From assembly GCA_029204225.1 (NCBI GenBank), contig CM055102.1:24145390-24209389 (forward strand): DNA of 64,000 nt, given 5' to 3'. Shown here piece by piece: positions 24,060 to 35,274 of this stretch. Every line of letters begins with the position of its first letter. Position 1 is the first letter of the stretch. The notes under the pieces are model-generated. The model did no database searches and had not been told where the DNA came from. It was given only the letters and a program-made list of their open reading frames with translations. The position numbers and the translations under genes were made by a program. This stretch comes from Diphasiastrum complanatum. Taxonomy: Eukaryota; Streptophyta; Lycopodiopsida; Lycopodiales; Lycopodiaceae.

Positions 24060-25080
24060 TCCAGAGCCCCTCCACTATATTACAGTGAAACAACTTTTCC
24101 ACACAGCCGAGACATGAACAATTTGAACTCAAACTAACTTCTAAAATTGAACAGGATTTTCGAAGCTCAGCAGCATATACTTGCAAGGCTAAACATAAAA
24201 AAAATTCAATGCAGAAAGCAAGATAGCCATTTAGATACGACATAAAACTTAAAAGGTGACAGGAATCAGTTTGAGAGAAGAAAGAAATGATGGAGTTCGA
24301 GAAGAGCTAAGGATCTGCACTTGGGGACAATAGGCCCACCTACACAAAAACGTGCATTAATAAAAAAGCAAAAGCAACAGAAACTCCTTTTCAGAGAGCT
24401 GAGACATAAACAATTGGAACCAAAATTACCTTCTGACATTGAGCAACCTCTCCAAAGAAAGATCAAAGCTCCACAGCATCAATCGTGAAAGGCTAAATAA
24501 AAGAAAATGAAGGCCCAATGCATAAAAAGGACAACAATCCGGACAGAAAGCAAGAAAATATCATAGGAATGAGTTTGATAGAAAAAATAAATAAATGGAT
24601 TCCAGCAGAGCTGGAGATCTACGAACTCGGGGACGATAGACCCACCTCCGCACAAAAGTGTATTGCACACAAAAGCAAAAGTGGCAGAAACCGCCTATCC
24701 AGACAGCTGAAATATGAAGAATTTGAACCAAAACTACCTTCTGAAATTGAACAAGATCTTCAAAGAAAGCTCGAAGCTCAGAAGAATAACCAGCGAACGC
24801 TAAATGTAAGAAAGAAACGCTGAATGCAGGAAAAAGACAGACAGCAATTCGGACAGGAAGCAAGACACGAGAATGAATTTAGAGAAGAAAATTAAAAGAT
24901 CAGAAGAATGGGCTTGAGAGAAGAAATTCAAAAGATCACAGAAATAAGCTTGAAAGAAAAAAAGGAAGGATTGAGTTGGAGAAGAGGGGAGGATCTACAG
25001 ACGTGGGGAATGTAGGCCCACCCACAGACAAAAGCGGATTGCACAACAAAGCAAAAGCAACAGAAACCACCTTTATTCAA
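24060..25080. repeat. ~300-bp tandem repeat, about three diverged copies
   Basis: Landmarks recur in order. 'GAACCAAAAnTACCTTCTGA' is at about 24,418 and 24,725 (a diverged copy near 24,125). 'GGGGACnATAGnCCCACC' is at about 24,322 and 24,627 (diverged near 25,003). 'AGCAAAAGCAACAGAAAC' is near 24,367 and 25,050. Copies are 80-90% alike and spaced about 300-380 bp. It lies inside the presumed 5'-UTR intron or promoter of the DA1-like gene. Nothing in it looks coding. Confidence 0.65.
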
Positions 25081-25329
25081 TATTCAACAACCCAACTGAG
25101 CCTGGCCACCACTAACGCAAGGACGTCCATGCGTGGAACAAATGGGAGCTACCGCAATGCCGCATCTGATCCAGACCCACACCCACACCCACACACACGC
25201 ACACACAAAACCAAAGGAAAAGGCAAAAGCAAGCAGAGGAATCTGGAGCCTCAAAGCTTTGATCCATCACGTACCATGGTCTGATGCCCGCTTCCGCTCT
25301 CATGCTATAGACCTCCAATCCGCCCCATC

Positions 25330-25362
25330 CTGCTGCTGCTGCTCCTGCTGCTGCTGCTGCTG
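25330..25362. repeat. CTG/CAG trinucleotide repeat
   Basis: About eleven CTG units with one CTC interruption on the plus strand (CAG on the strand of the DA1-like gene). Trinucleotide runs of this sort are common in plant 5' UTRs. With a GTACGT donor candidate at 25,274 this could lie in the missing first exon, but that is a guess. Confidence 0.6.
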
Positions 25363-25450
25363 CGAGAGCAGAAGATTATTGCTTTATCGTAGTACTTCTG
25401 TATAGCGCGTTTGTTATTTTCCTCTCCGCTTCTCTGTCCTCGTTTGCGTG

Positions 25451-25517
25451 TGGCAGAGACCGGAATCGAACTCGTGACCTGGAGCACGGGAATGGAAGTC
25501 CTTAACCAATTCGCCAC
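25451..25517 (-). other. tRNA-like sequence (SINE head or tRNA pseudogene)
   Basis: The minus strand has an A-box-like TGGCGAATTGGTTAAGG and, about 30 bases on, a B-box-like GTTCGATTCC with the expected spacing. The 5' acceptor half does not pair with the 3' half and the T-stem has two mismatches, so this is not a working tRNA. It is best read as a tRNA-derived SINE head or an old tRNA copy. It lies in the presumed promoter area of the DA1-like gene. Confidence 0.4.
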
Positions 25518-25597
25518 TTTCACGCGTCTTCAGTAGCGACAGAATCTGGGAGTAGGAAGAGAAGGCGAGGCGATGGAGCATAATCTATCCCTTAGAT

Positions 25598-25925
25598 GTA
25601 CGACACGTGTCAAATATGTCATCTGGCATCTCCGTTTTTGGACACGTGGCAAGATCGGAGCGATTCTGAGAGCTCTTCTACTCGCAGAAGCCACGCTTGG
25701 ATGTTGGGCACGCGTCAGATCCACCACTTGTAGGCTCCCTAGTCGTTGATCAACGACACGTGGCAAGATCGGGACGCTGCTAAATTCCAGGAGGAAGGGC
25801 TGATGGCGCTAAGTGGCATTCTGGATGTTGGCCACGAGTGAGAGATATCATTAGGAACGTGTCAATTACAGAGCGTGGACACGTGGCAAAATCTGAACGA
25901 TTCTGACGAAATCTCACGGTGAGAA
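25598..25925. promoter_or_regulatory. G-box/ABRE cluster on a ~118-bp tandem repeat
   Basis: Four perfect CACGTG palindromes at 25,604, 25,643, 25,757 and 25,880. Three sit in the repeated block GACACGTGGCAAGATCGG (third copy with AAAATCTG), spaced 114 and 123 bp apart. Secondary shared blocks (GGATGTTGGgCACG near 25,698 and 25,822) show that the whole unit is repeated about 2.5-3 times. ACACGTGGC is the strong ABRE/G-box consensus bound by plant bZIP and bHLH factors. It lies about 4.8 kb upstream of the DA1-like ATG, so it may be its promoter through the 5'-UTR intron; no other gene is visible nearby. Confidence 0.55.
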
Positions 25926-26476
25926 GAGTATACATCTAGGGTGATAATAAAAAAAGGAAGAGCCAAAAACACCCAAAATATGTGAAATTTTGTAGAAATT
26001 GAGATTTTCATAAAATTGAAAAGCCGACCATGGAGTAGGTACTTGGGTGGTAGCAACAGTGGGACCAAGTTATTCCTCAATTGCACTAAGGGTGCCGGCT
26101 AAGCCTGACCTTCATCCAACGATGTAGGAGCACCAAAAGTGACATGATTATTTACTCAAATCCCAGGTGTGTTCATACCGTTAGATGAGGGTGGGACCGT
26201 GCCTATACCCTCAACGACAGTGAGGAATACACTTTCTCCAAGATGGTGCCACTCACGATAGTGTTAGTGGAAGCTATTTCACCCACCACTTTGGGGTCCT
26301 TTGGTGATGACTTTGGCACTAGCGGCACCCGAGAGAATTTACCATGAAATGAAAGAAAGGAAAAAGTTATCTCTTTTTGCCTTTCCAAGGTGTCAAAATG
26401 TTTTGCTAAAAGCACGACATACTTATGATGCACCTAGAAAGAATAAGATTATAACACATTATTTTAGGTTTTTGTG

Positions 26477-26527
<51 letters not shown>

Positions 26528-27480
26528 TTGATTTTTTCAACTTTAGGGTTTAACCTATCTTTTTGTTTCACTTTTGTTCTAAGTCTCTATTAGCATTTGT
26601 AACATTGATAACCTATAGATATATTTAACTTTATATGAAACATTGTGGCTTTATTTTAAGATTTGCTTGTGAGAGTCCACATGTTATTTGTCAAGTTGAT
26701 AGCACAATCACCCAATTGTAGGGTTTGTAAAAACTCTTAATATCAAGAAGAAAAGTCATTTTGTTTATCATTTTCCTATTCTCTCTCATCTTATTCCCAA
26801 TGCCCTCGAAGGGCCCTACGGTGTATTGGGGTGGAACCATGACCCCTTGGAAATGAATGGAAGTCCTAACAAACTCACCATTCATTGTAGAACACTTAAA
26901 AGATTGAATGAGCAAGTCAAACTTCATCTATCATGTGATGGCCAAAGTTTTTGAAGTCTGTTTTCAAAATTTCAAACACTAAGTAACGAAAAAACAACTT
27001 ACATATGTATAATAGAACACAAAATAAGGCCAATTTAAGAAAGCTTTTCATAAAATTGTTTCTTTTCAAACAAAACATTTCATAAAAAAAAAAATTGCAG
27101 AAAATAATTAGAATTCTCTTTGTAAAGTCAATAATAATACAAATATCAACGAGAAATGATACAATGTATTGAGATCTTGTAACAATCAAGAAATCTATAC
27201 GTGGTATCAATTTCTACTCATGGATTTCAAATTTATTTATTTTGTTCTTATGTCAGAATTCATTAAGTTTTTTTTTTCTCAACTTAAAGCTTGCCAAATT
27301 TCTTTATGAAAGGAACCTACATTTTCAGTAGTTTTATGTTTTGGCTTTTGATTTTCCTATTTTTGCTCGGGTCATCCAAATTTCCCAAAAACTGCTCTAT
27401 TTTGTTATTTTATTTGTCTTGCATGTTTCTATGCCCATATCCGATTTTGATATTTTTATATGCACCGTCTAAATCCAATT
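25926..27480. other. No gene recognised
   Basis: AT-rich, many stops in all frames, only short open frames (for example 26,691-26,927 minus; 26,917-27,210 minus) with no motif. May be old retrotransposon sequence beyond recognition. Confidence 0.4.
26480..26524. repeat. (TC)n microsatellite
   Basis: About 22 TC units in sequence without other recognised features. Confidence 0.98.
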
Positions 27481-27539
27481 GGTTTCTATGTTGATCGTAG
27501 ATTTTCACGTAATGGACATAGGAGAAAGGTTTTCTTCTT

Positions 27540-27874
27540 GTCATCCTGCTGAAGGGTATACTTAAGGTACCATGTTGCAATTGGATGAAGTCTTTAAGAG
27601 GCCATTATCTTGTAAGAAGTTCAATACTAAACTTCACTCTTCATTTCGCTCTTCATTAGCTAGCCATAAGATAGTCTGTAAATATTAATTGTTACTAGCA
27701 GTAACATAGACGGTAGGTCAACACCTAGGAAGTTCTACATTTCATCTCATATATACTTCTATATTTCATTCAGTTATGACGATCAGGAGAGTGTGTTGCC
27801 TCTTTCTCTTCATGTGTTATAGTGATTTTTAGAAAGTACTATTGCTTGCGTGAATCTTAACATGGCATCAGAGC
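27540..27874 (+). mobile_element. LTR end and primer-binding site of a copia element
   Basis: TGGCATCAGAGC at 27,863-27,874 is a one-mismatch version of the initiator-Met tRNA primer-binding site TGGTATCAGAGC, directly preceded by TTAACA, a typical LTR end (27,862). The LTR therefore lies to the left. Its start is uncertain, perhaps near 27,548. Confidence 0.65.
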
Positions 27875-28098
27875 TCTTCTGATCTTGAGTGTCTGACTAC
27901 AGTAGCGTTCGGCTTGTCATTGGTTTCGTACTAAGGTGAGATAGTCCCTCACATGAGGTGAAAGCAAGAAGAACTTGTAATGTGGTGGACAATCTCGTGT
28001 ATTTCTACAGGGTGTCTAATAACTTTTGTATTTCTATAGGTTGTGTGACTGTACAAATGATTATATGCAACAAATGAATGAATCTAGATTAGATATTG

Positions 28099-28101
<3 letters not shown>

Positions 28102-28172
<71 letters not shown>
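28102..28172. repeat. (GA)n microsatellite
   Basis: About 35 GA units between the primer-binding site and the gag remnant of the plus-strand copia. Confidence 0.98.
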
Positions 28173-28176
<4 letters not shown>

Positions 28177-29475
28177 AACACTGTCCATTGGTGAGTTTTT
28201 GTTGAAAAGCAAAAACAAAATGATATTTGGGCATGGAGAAAATGATTGTTTTTTGAAATTTAACTAGACAAGAGCTATCCAGATGTGATTGCCTATGTGT
28301 TGATATAAAAATCTCTCAAATCAGAGAACTGTACTTGATGGAGGGATTTCTTGAGAAAAGTAGTTTGTCCATAATTGTTATTTTTTATGCTTAAGGGCAA
28401 TTTCTTAACATTCTAGGATCAAAATCTTCAAGGTGGCATATCTTCTCGACCATAACCTGGATTGACGAGCAGTTACAGACATCAATTATCAATTTTGCAC
28501 CAAATTTTCTATTTTTGCAATCATTTTTACATTTTGGACTCATATAAGTGCAGTAATGACAACTCTAAGCGAGAGCATTCTCAATGAGTCAAGCAAATTA
28601 GGAGGAGCCGAAAACTGTCGTGTGGAAATTCAAATTTTAAACAAAAAATATTGATGGAAAAAGAGTTGCGGGAGATTGTGACAAGTGAGGAGACATGGTC
28701 GTTCATCAAAGAATATTAACATGCATTTGACAAAAGGAGCCGAAAAGCCCAAAATGTGATCAACTTGTCAGTTAAGAATGATATCATACCTTACATTTTG
28801 GATTCAAAAGGACCAAAAAACGCTTGGGACACCTTGAAGGCCTTGTTTGAGACAACAAAGACATCTTGAGTATTATTTTTGAAGGCAAAGTTACATACAT
28901 TGTGCATGGATGATGTTGCAATGATCGTCAACCACTTACGATGATAATGACAAGTGATGACATTGAAAATGGAGCACCCAAGCTCATGACTTCAAGGAAT
29001 GAGTGGTTCTCATAAACTAGAGAACTTCACAGATGGACAAGTACTACTTGTTATGGGATCAAGAGTGGTGCCATTAAAGCTTGCAAATGAGAAGATCAAG
29101 TGAATAAACAATATGCAATATGTGTGTAGCTTAGCCCACAACTTATTGTCAGTTGGGACAATGGCAGATCAACAATTAAAAATCGAATTTGATAGTGACA
29201 AGTGCCTTGTCAAGGACATCAAAAATCACTATAGAGAATAAGTTGTATAAATTGAATGCAAAGTCATTTGATCAAGCCATCATAAACATGGTTGATAGTC
29301 AAAGTGACCTTTGGCATCAAAGATTTGGTCACATCAATGCTCAGAGACTAAATTTTTGAAGAGGAACAACTTGGTGATTAGTTTGCCTAATATTTCATTT
29401 TATCCACAAAAATGAGCATTGATAGCTCCATCTTTGCTTTTGTGGCTCTCCTTTCTTGAAATGGCTCTAATACCA

Positions 29476-30151
29476 TGTGAAAAATGCAGCAAAATAAACC
29501 CATTTTATCCTAGAAATGATGGAGAAATCACCTACTTAAGATCCAAACAAAATCTAGAAGCTAGATTACTAATCAAAGCATTGATTCCTAGCTTATCTTG
29601 GCTTGAACTCCATGAATTAGCTCCAAAACTCTTCACACGTGTAAATGTATGGCCTGCTGTTGCCTGTGTACTGTACCAACAACTCCAAACTCATTCGATG
29701 ATCATAAAAAAATCATATGCCAATAGCATTCATCAATCAAATCATAGACTCAAACTAATCAAGAAGGAAAATCTTGATTTTTCTCATATCATCACATATT
29801 TATACATGTAGAGCTCGGATCTGAGCATATTAGGGCTTATATGCATTCATCATAACCTAAACCTAACATCTAGCCTAAAGATCCACTTGATCCACCCTAT
29901 TTAGGGGTCAAGATCTCGAGATCCCAAAACAAAGAAAAACATGCTATTTTTGGGTCATATGTTCTCTCTACCCTATCTAAGCACTCTTTAGCCTTATTTC
30001 AAAGGTGTCACTCCCATCCTGGGATAAGAATAAGACTTACAAAGAGTATCCTATGTTATTTGGCACGTGTGATAGGCCACAACATGACCATAATACAATT
30101 TATAAGCAATATGACCAAAATTGGTCAAGCTAAAATTGTGAAATTTTAACA
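29476..30151 (-). mobile_element. Minus-strand copia LTR with primer-binding site
   Basis: Reads TGTTAA (30,151) ... TCACA (29,476) on the minus strand, 676 bp. It is followed at once by TGGTATTAGAGCCA (29,475-29,462), a one-mismatch initiator-Met primer site. It is clearly related to the LTR at 34,318-35,246 ('CAAAACTAGTCAAGCTAGAATTG'-like start, 'TTTACACGTGTGAAAGTATGG' middle). It inserted into the plus-strand copia; almost no internal region remains. Confidence 0.7.
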
Positions 30152-30154
30152 CCC

Positions 30155-30535
30155 TTTTATTCTTGGGGAAGGCCCTGCGCCTAGTCACTTATTGGCAAGG
30201 ATACTAATACAAGCCCTTCATGAGAAATTCAATGGTTCCAAATTGAGAAGGGTACCCCTCACATGAATCATGTGAGTTCAATTTGGAGTGAGAGGGTCCT
30301 CACATGAATCATGTGAGTTCCTCCAACTTAGAACCATGTGAACTTGACTTTGGTATTTTCTAAATATTTTACACCCAAGTCACTTATTTCTAGTTCTACA
30401 AATTCTATTGGCATGCTCATTGAGTTGGGCTTATACACACATGAAGCCTTCGCAATTATTACTCTAATTGTACAATATATATTGTGGCAGGGCCCACTTG
30501 GTAAGCTTAACTATACAGTACTTTAGTGTCGGGAC
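30155..30535 (-). repeat. Truncated copy of the CT-tract LTR family
   Basis: The minus strand shares 'AGTGGGCCCTGCCA', 'GTGTGTATAAGCCCAACTC' and 'CACATGATTCATGTGAG' landmarks with 62,290-62,540, in the same order. No CT tract remains here. Confidence 0.5.
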
Positions 30536-31190
30536 TCACTAAGTGTCCAAAAAAGGTATGACACCTTGTGAAGCATCTACTGGAAAGAAATCCAATATTT
30601 CTCACTTCAGAGTCTTCGGTTGTGATGCTTATGTGCATATCTATAATGAAAAAAAAACAGAAACTTCATGAAAGGCCATTAAGTGCAGTTTTTTTGCTAT
30701 GATGAGAAAGCTAAGGTATACATGATGTATGATAAGGATATACATTTTCATCTAGCATCACTCCATAAATGTTATCATGTTTGCAAGCAACCCTCTTCAT
30801 TTTGCATACCCTCAGCCTATTAATCTTGGATGCACTCATACCCCTCTTTATCTAAGTTGTACTCACCCCTCCCTTCTTTTGTCTACAGTCATCCATCTCT
30901 CTTGCTTGCAATCTACATCCCTTACTCATATTTGCACTTGAGATAAGAAAGGTGACTTGGCTAGTTTATGGTGACATAGATTATCATAAGATAGTGATCA
31001 ATAATTTGAAAGGTGCCCTAGTTGGGGGAACAACTTTGGCACCTTCATTTTGTGCATGAATGTGGTGCGATGAGATATAGATATTTTTTGTTACATGCAT
31101 CTTATACTTGTAGTCCATTTATATGTGACATAATCTTTTCAAGGCATAAACTTAAGTTTATACTAGACTTTGCAGATTGTATTCTTAGGT

Positions 31191-31676
31191 TCACAATTTC
31201 TTATCCAAAGTCATGAAAACTGTACCTCCCCCGTTGTCGGACCTCAGTGCATTGATTCTTTTACCAGTCTGATTTTTTGCATCTTTGAATTGTCTGAACT
31301 TGATGAAAGCTTCCAATTTCTGCTTGATGAAGTAAGCAGCTATTCCTCTGGAGATTTTGTCAATAAAGGTAATGAAATACTTTGCATCTAGCAATGATGG
31401 AGTTTGCATAGGTCTAGATATATCTGAATGAACAACATCTAACAAATCTTTTGCTGCATGCCTATGACTAGATCTAAAAGGAATTCTAGTTTGCTTTCCA
31501 AGGATGCAGTTATGGCAGATACGGAGATCGACTTTGCTGGAAAGATAGTCAAGATCAAGTGCTAGTTGTCTGGACATGATCAAAACAAATGCATAATTCA
31601 ACTTGTTGGAGTCTAATCTCAAACATTGGTTCATGAATCTAGAGCTACATGCATGTCCATTTGATACATGGCACAT
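31191..31676 (-). pseudogene. Ty1-copia integrase fragment
   Basis: About 160 codons covering the zinc-finger end and the first part of the integrase core: CHNCILGKQTR, VVHSDISRPM (first catalytic Asp) and LRSDNGGG (second Asp). Truncated before the third residue; no other pol parts adjoin. Confidence 0.8.
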
Positions 31677-31679
31677 GTA

Positions 31680-32740
31680 CTCTACACATATAAATTTTAG
31701 CTGATTTTTTCTATGTCAAGTTATTCATCACCTTGAAGATCTACATATATTCAAAGTTGCTTCTCTACATGATCCTTGATTGACAATGGATGCTCATCTT
31801 GGTTTTAGGACCTGTCAGGAACTCGAATTCCTACTACTCTACAAACTGTTTCAGTTCTTTCTTTAATTTATAGATTGCAGATTATTCCTAAACTATTCTA
31901 CTCAATGAACAGGGAATTAGACTAATTCTACTCCTACTGAAATCACAGAATCATCAACACAACTTTTAACTAAACAACTGGGAATCCTACAAAGTGCTTG
32001 CTACAATTGTCACTCAACATTTATAGCAAAAACTCCTTAGGGAGCCGAAACTAGGAAACATCATAAATCAATGGAATGGTAGATCAATTTCCAAGTCCTG
32101 CACATCTACTTGATGCTAATCCCAAACCAATCCTTAAGAGAAAAAAACAACAACAAGCACATTCATACATCAGTACCCAAGCAAAAATGCATGAAGATGG
32201 AGCATGGAAGGAAATTCAAGTAAAAATCAACAATGCAACAACATTTCAGTACAACATGCTTTGGAACTCGTGGAGGAGGCCTCTTTCTATAGCCACGAGT
32301 TGTTGAACCCAATTACATAGTATTTTGGAGTCCACCTCTTGCAACTGAGTGAACCCCAAGCTATAATGATTTGAGTTCCACCTCTTACTTGATAATAGGA
32401 GGCCTCTTTATTAAAAAACATAACTCAAGTTGAGATAGTCTAATTTGCTAGCTCCCACATGGCTATCCATGGTTCTGCATCGACACCTTGGGACATGGCA
32501 TCAACTAGCATTATCCTCCCCCTATGGTGTTGCAGGTCCCACTACATTGCTTCAGCTTTGACATGTGGTTCTTGGAAAGGCATAGATCAACATTTGCCTA
32601 CATAAAACCAAGAACTTATTGGCTTCGTTGTTGCTTGTCTTGACAAAATTTCAAAGTTGCAGCAGCTTATCAGGATAGCCCTGCGTAACCAAGAGTCTCT
32701 TGCTTGCTCTTTTCAGCTTTTCTTCTATCAAGAGATTTCT
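31680..32740. other. No gene recognised
   Basis: Non-coding, AT-rich, probably old retrotransposon LTR/UTR sequence. The frame at 32,076-32,306 has no motif. Confidence 0.35.
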
Positions 32741-32769
32741 CATAGCCGACCTTCTTTCTGATGGCTTCA

Positions 32770-33652
<883 letters not shown>

Positions 33653-33701
33653 ATCGCCCACCAAAAATGGTGGCAGTGCCACAACACCTCGCAAGATTTA
33701 T

Positions 33702-34317
33702 TCATTTGGGGCTCTGGTTCTGCTCGCGTCGTACCTTGATGAGATGGTACTGCACCTTTTCCATGAATTCCAGATGCGTTGGATTGAAGTCTTTCGTGTG
33801 TGGTAGGAAGCACGTATTCACCCTGGCAATCCATTTCGACGTAGTCCATGCAGTAAATCTTGATTCCCATTGTCCACCCAGCATCGCATCACGATAATAT
33901 AATCTGGCAAGTGGCAATTGATCTTGAACATTGTCAGACATCATTGGTTTATTTGGATCAAAAGGCCAATTGGGAAAAGCAATCATCCCACCTTGTTGCT
34001 ACGGACGCCAACATTGTCAAATTGTTTGCAAAATGCGCAGATTGCCTAACGGTCAAATCTGGCAAATGTCTATACTCGGCCGCATAAAATTGTAAGGCCC
34101 TGTTGAAATCAACGAATATCTGCCTATTGTAAATATGATGAATTATGGGCCAATTTGGGGTATGGATATTGATTTGATCCAAAGGAATTCCCAAATCTTT
34201 CCATATCTTACGTCTTGGCATTGGTAGATAATAAGGATCTACCCGCAATTGGCGAGGCTGGCAACGTAACTCCTGATGGAATCCGGAGTCTTTTCAAATA
34301 CGGTTGTTCCCCATGCC
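33702..34317 (-). pseudogene. Unrecognised protein-coding remnant, two overlapping frames
   Basis: Two minus-strand frames (34,248-33,958 and 33,986-33,702) overlap by 29 bases at a likely frameshift and seem to form one protein of about 185 residues. It is rich in Trp, Pro and Arg (RRKIWKDLGIPLDQ; YYRDAMLGGQWESRFTAW; HTKDFNPTHLEFMEKV). The composition is protein-like and not biased by repeats. I do not recognise the family. It is cut at 34,318 exactly where the copia LTR begins, and to the left it runs into the other LTR (33,652). Possibly an accessory ORF of a retrotransposon. Confidence 0.4.
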
Positions 34318-35246
34318 TGTTGACTGATTTTGATGAATTTCCAAGATACTCGGCTAGAGCTACCCAAGAGCACCCCTCACCGTAGACCGAGGAGGTCTCT
34401 AAGAAGATGAGATGAACAAAGACTGAGAGCCAAGTATGAGAGCCGAGAAGTACTAGTTAGGAATGACAAGCAAGAATTGTGAAAGCCTCATGGTGAATCC
34501 CAAAAGATGGAATGACCATGTAGGTACTAGTATTTCAAGGCTAATGTAACAAATGCAAGTAGACTGTAAAAATTACAGCAAATAAGGATCCTAAAACACT
34601 TGAAATGATGAGGGAAACAATAGATTATGATTTCATAAGATTAGCACAAGTTGAACCATCAAAATCCATCAAAAATCTATGCTTGAACCTCACTAAATGG
34701 CCCAAATCCTTGAAGAAGGCTTTACACGTGTGAAAGTATGGCCTCCCACAGTCTGAGTACTGTACACCAGACCTACATTCAATCCTATAATCATTAGTAA
34801 TCACAAGTACTCAAACAATTATGAACATAGAGAGCAATTGCACCATTATGAGAGAAAAAACATGAAATTGCTTGATTGATTTTGGTGAGATATCATCACC
34901 TATATATACATGATCCATCACGGTTTTGGGCAGGTATGAGTAGCCCTAAACCTATCCCTAATTCTAATTTTGGTGGATCTTTCATCCCTACCAAGTTAGG
35001 GTTGAAATCTTGGAGATCCCTCAACAATGCAAAAATTACCAAAAATAGCTCCTATTTTTTCTCCCTTGTATCTAAGCATAATTTGGACTCATTCCAAAGG
35101 TTCTAACACTTAGGTCTACTTGAGAACATCCTTATGAATGGAATCCTATGCTATTTGTCACGTGTGACAAGCCACATCATGACCATCTAACTATTTACAA
35201 GTCATATGACCAAAACTAGTCAAGCTAGAATTGTGAATTTTTAACA
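34318..35246 (-). mobile_element. 3' LTR of the copia element
   Basis: On the minus strand it starts TGTTAAAAATTCAC at 35,246, right after a GAGGAGGAG polypurine tract, and ends AATCAGTCAACA at 34,318 (TG...CA). About 929 bp. The matching 3' part of the 5' LTR is at 39,624-39,870. Confidence 0.85.
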
Positions 35247-35274
35247 CTCCTCCTCACTATCTAGCTTGGTTCAA

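Larger units (their letters stand above)
28590..30740 (+). pseudogene. Degenerate Ty1-copia gag-pol, interrupted
   Basis: Plus-strand remnants in the right order: gag (28,600-28,960; KGPKNAWDTLKALFETTKTS), GAG-pre-integrase (29,120-29,370; AHNLLSVGTMADQQL and DLWHQRFGHINAQRL) and the end of integrase (30,540-30,740; HFRVFGCDAYVHIYNE). Stops and frame breaks are throughout. Between 29,405 and about 30,535 the element is split by other LTR sequences. Together with the primer-binding site at 27,863 this is one old insertion. Confidence 0.75.

Noticed and set aside
24976-25405. Protein gene with ORFs over the AC/CTG repeats
   Set aside because: Frames are driven by CACACA and CTG runs, have no domains and conflict with the repeat structure of the 24-25-kb array.
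25451-25517. Functional tRNA gene
   Set aside because: The acceptor stem does not pair and the T-stem is broken; kept only as a tRNA-like relic.
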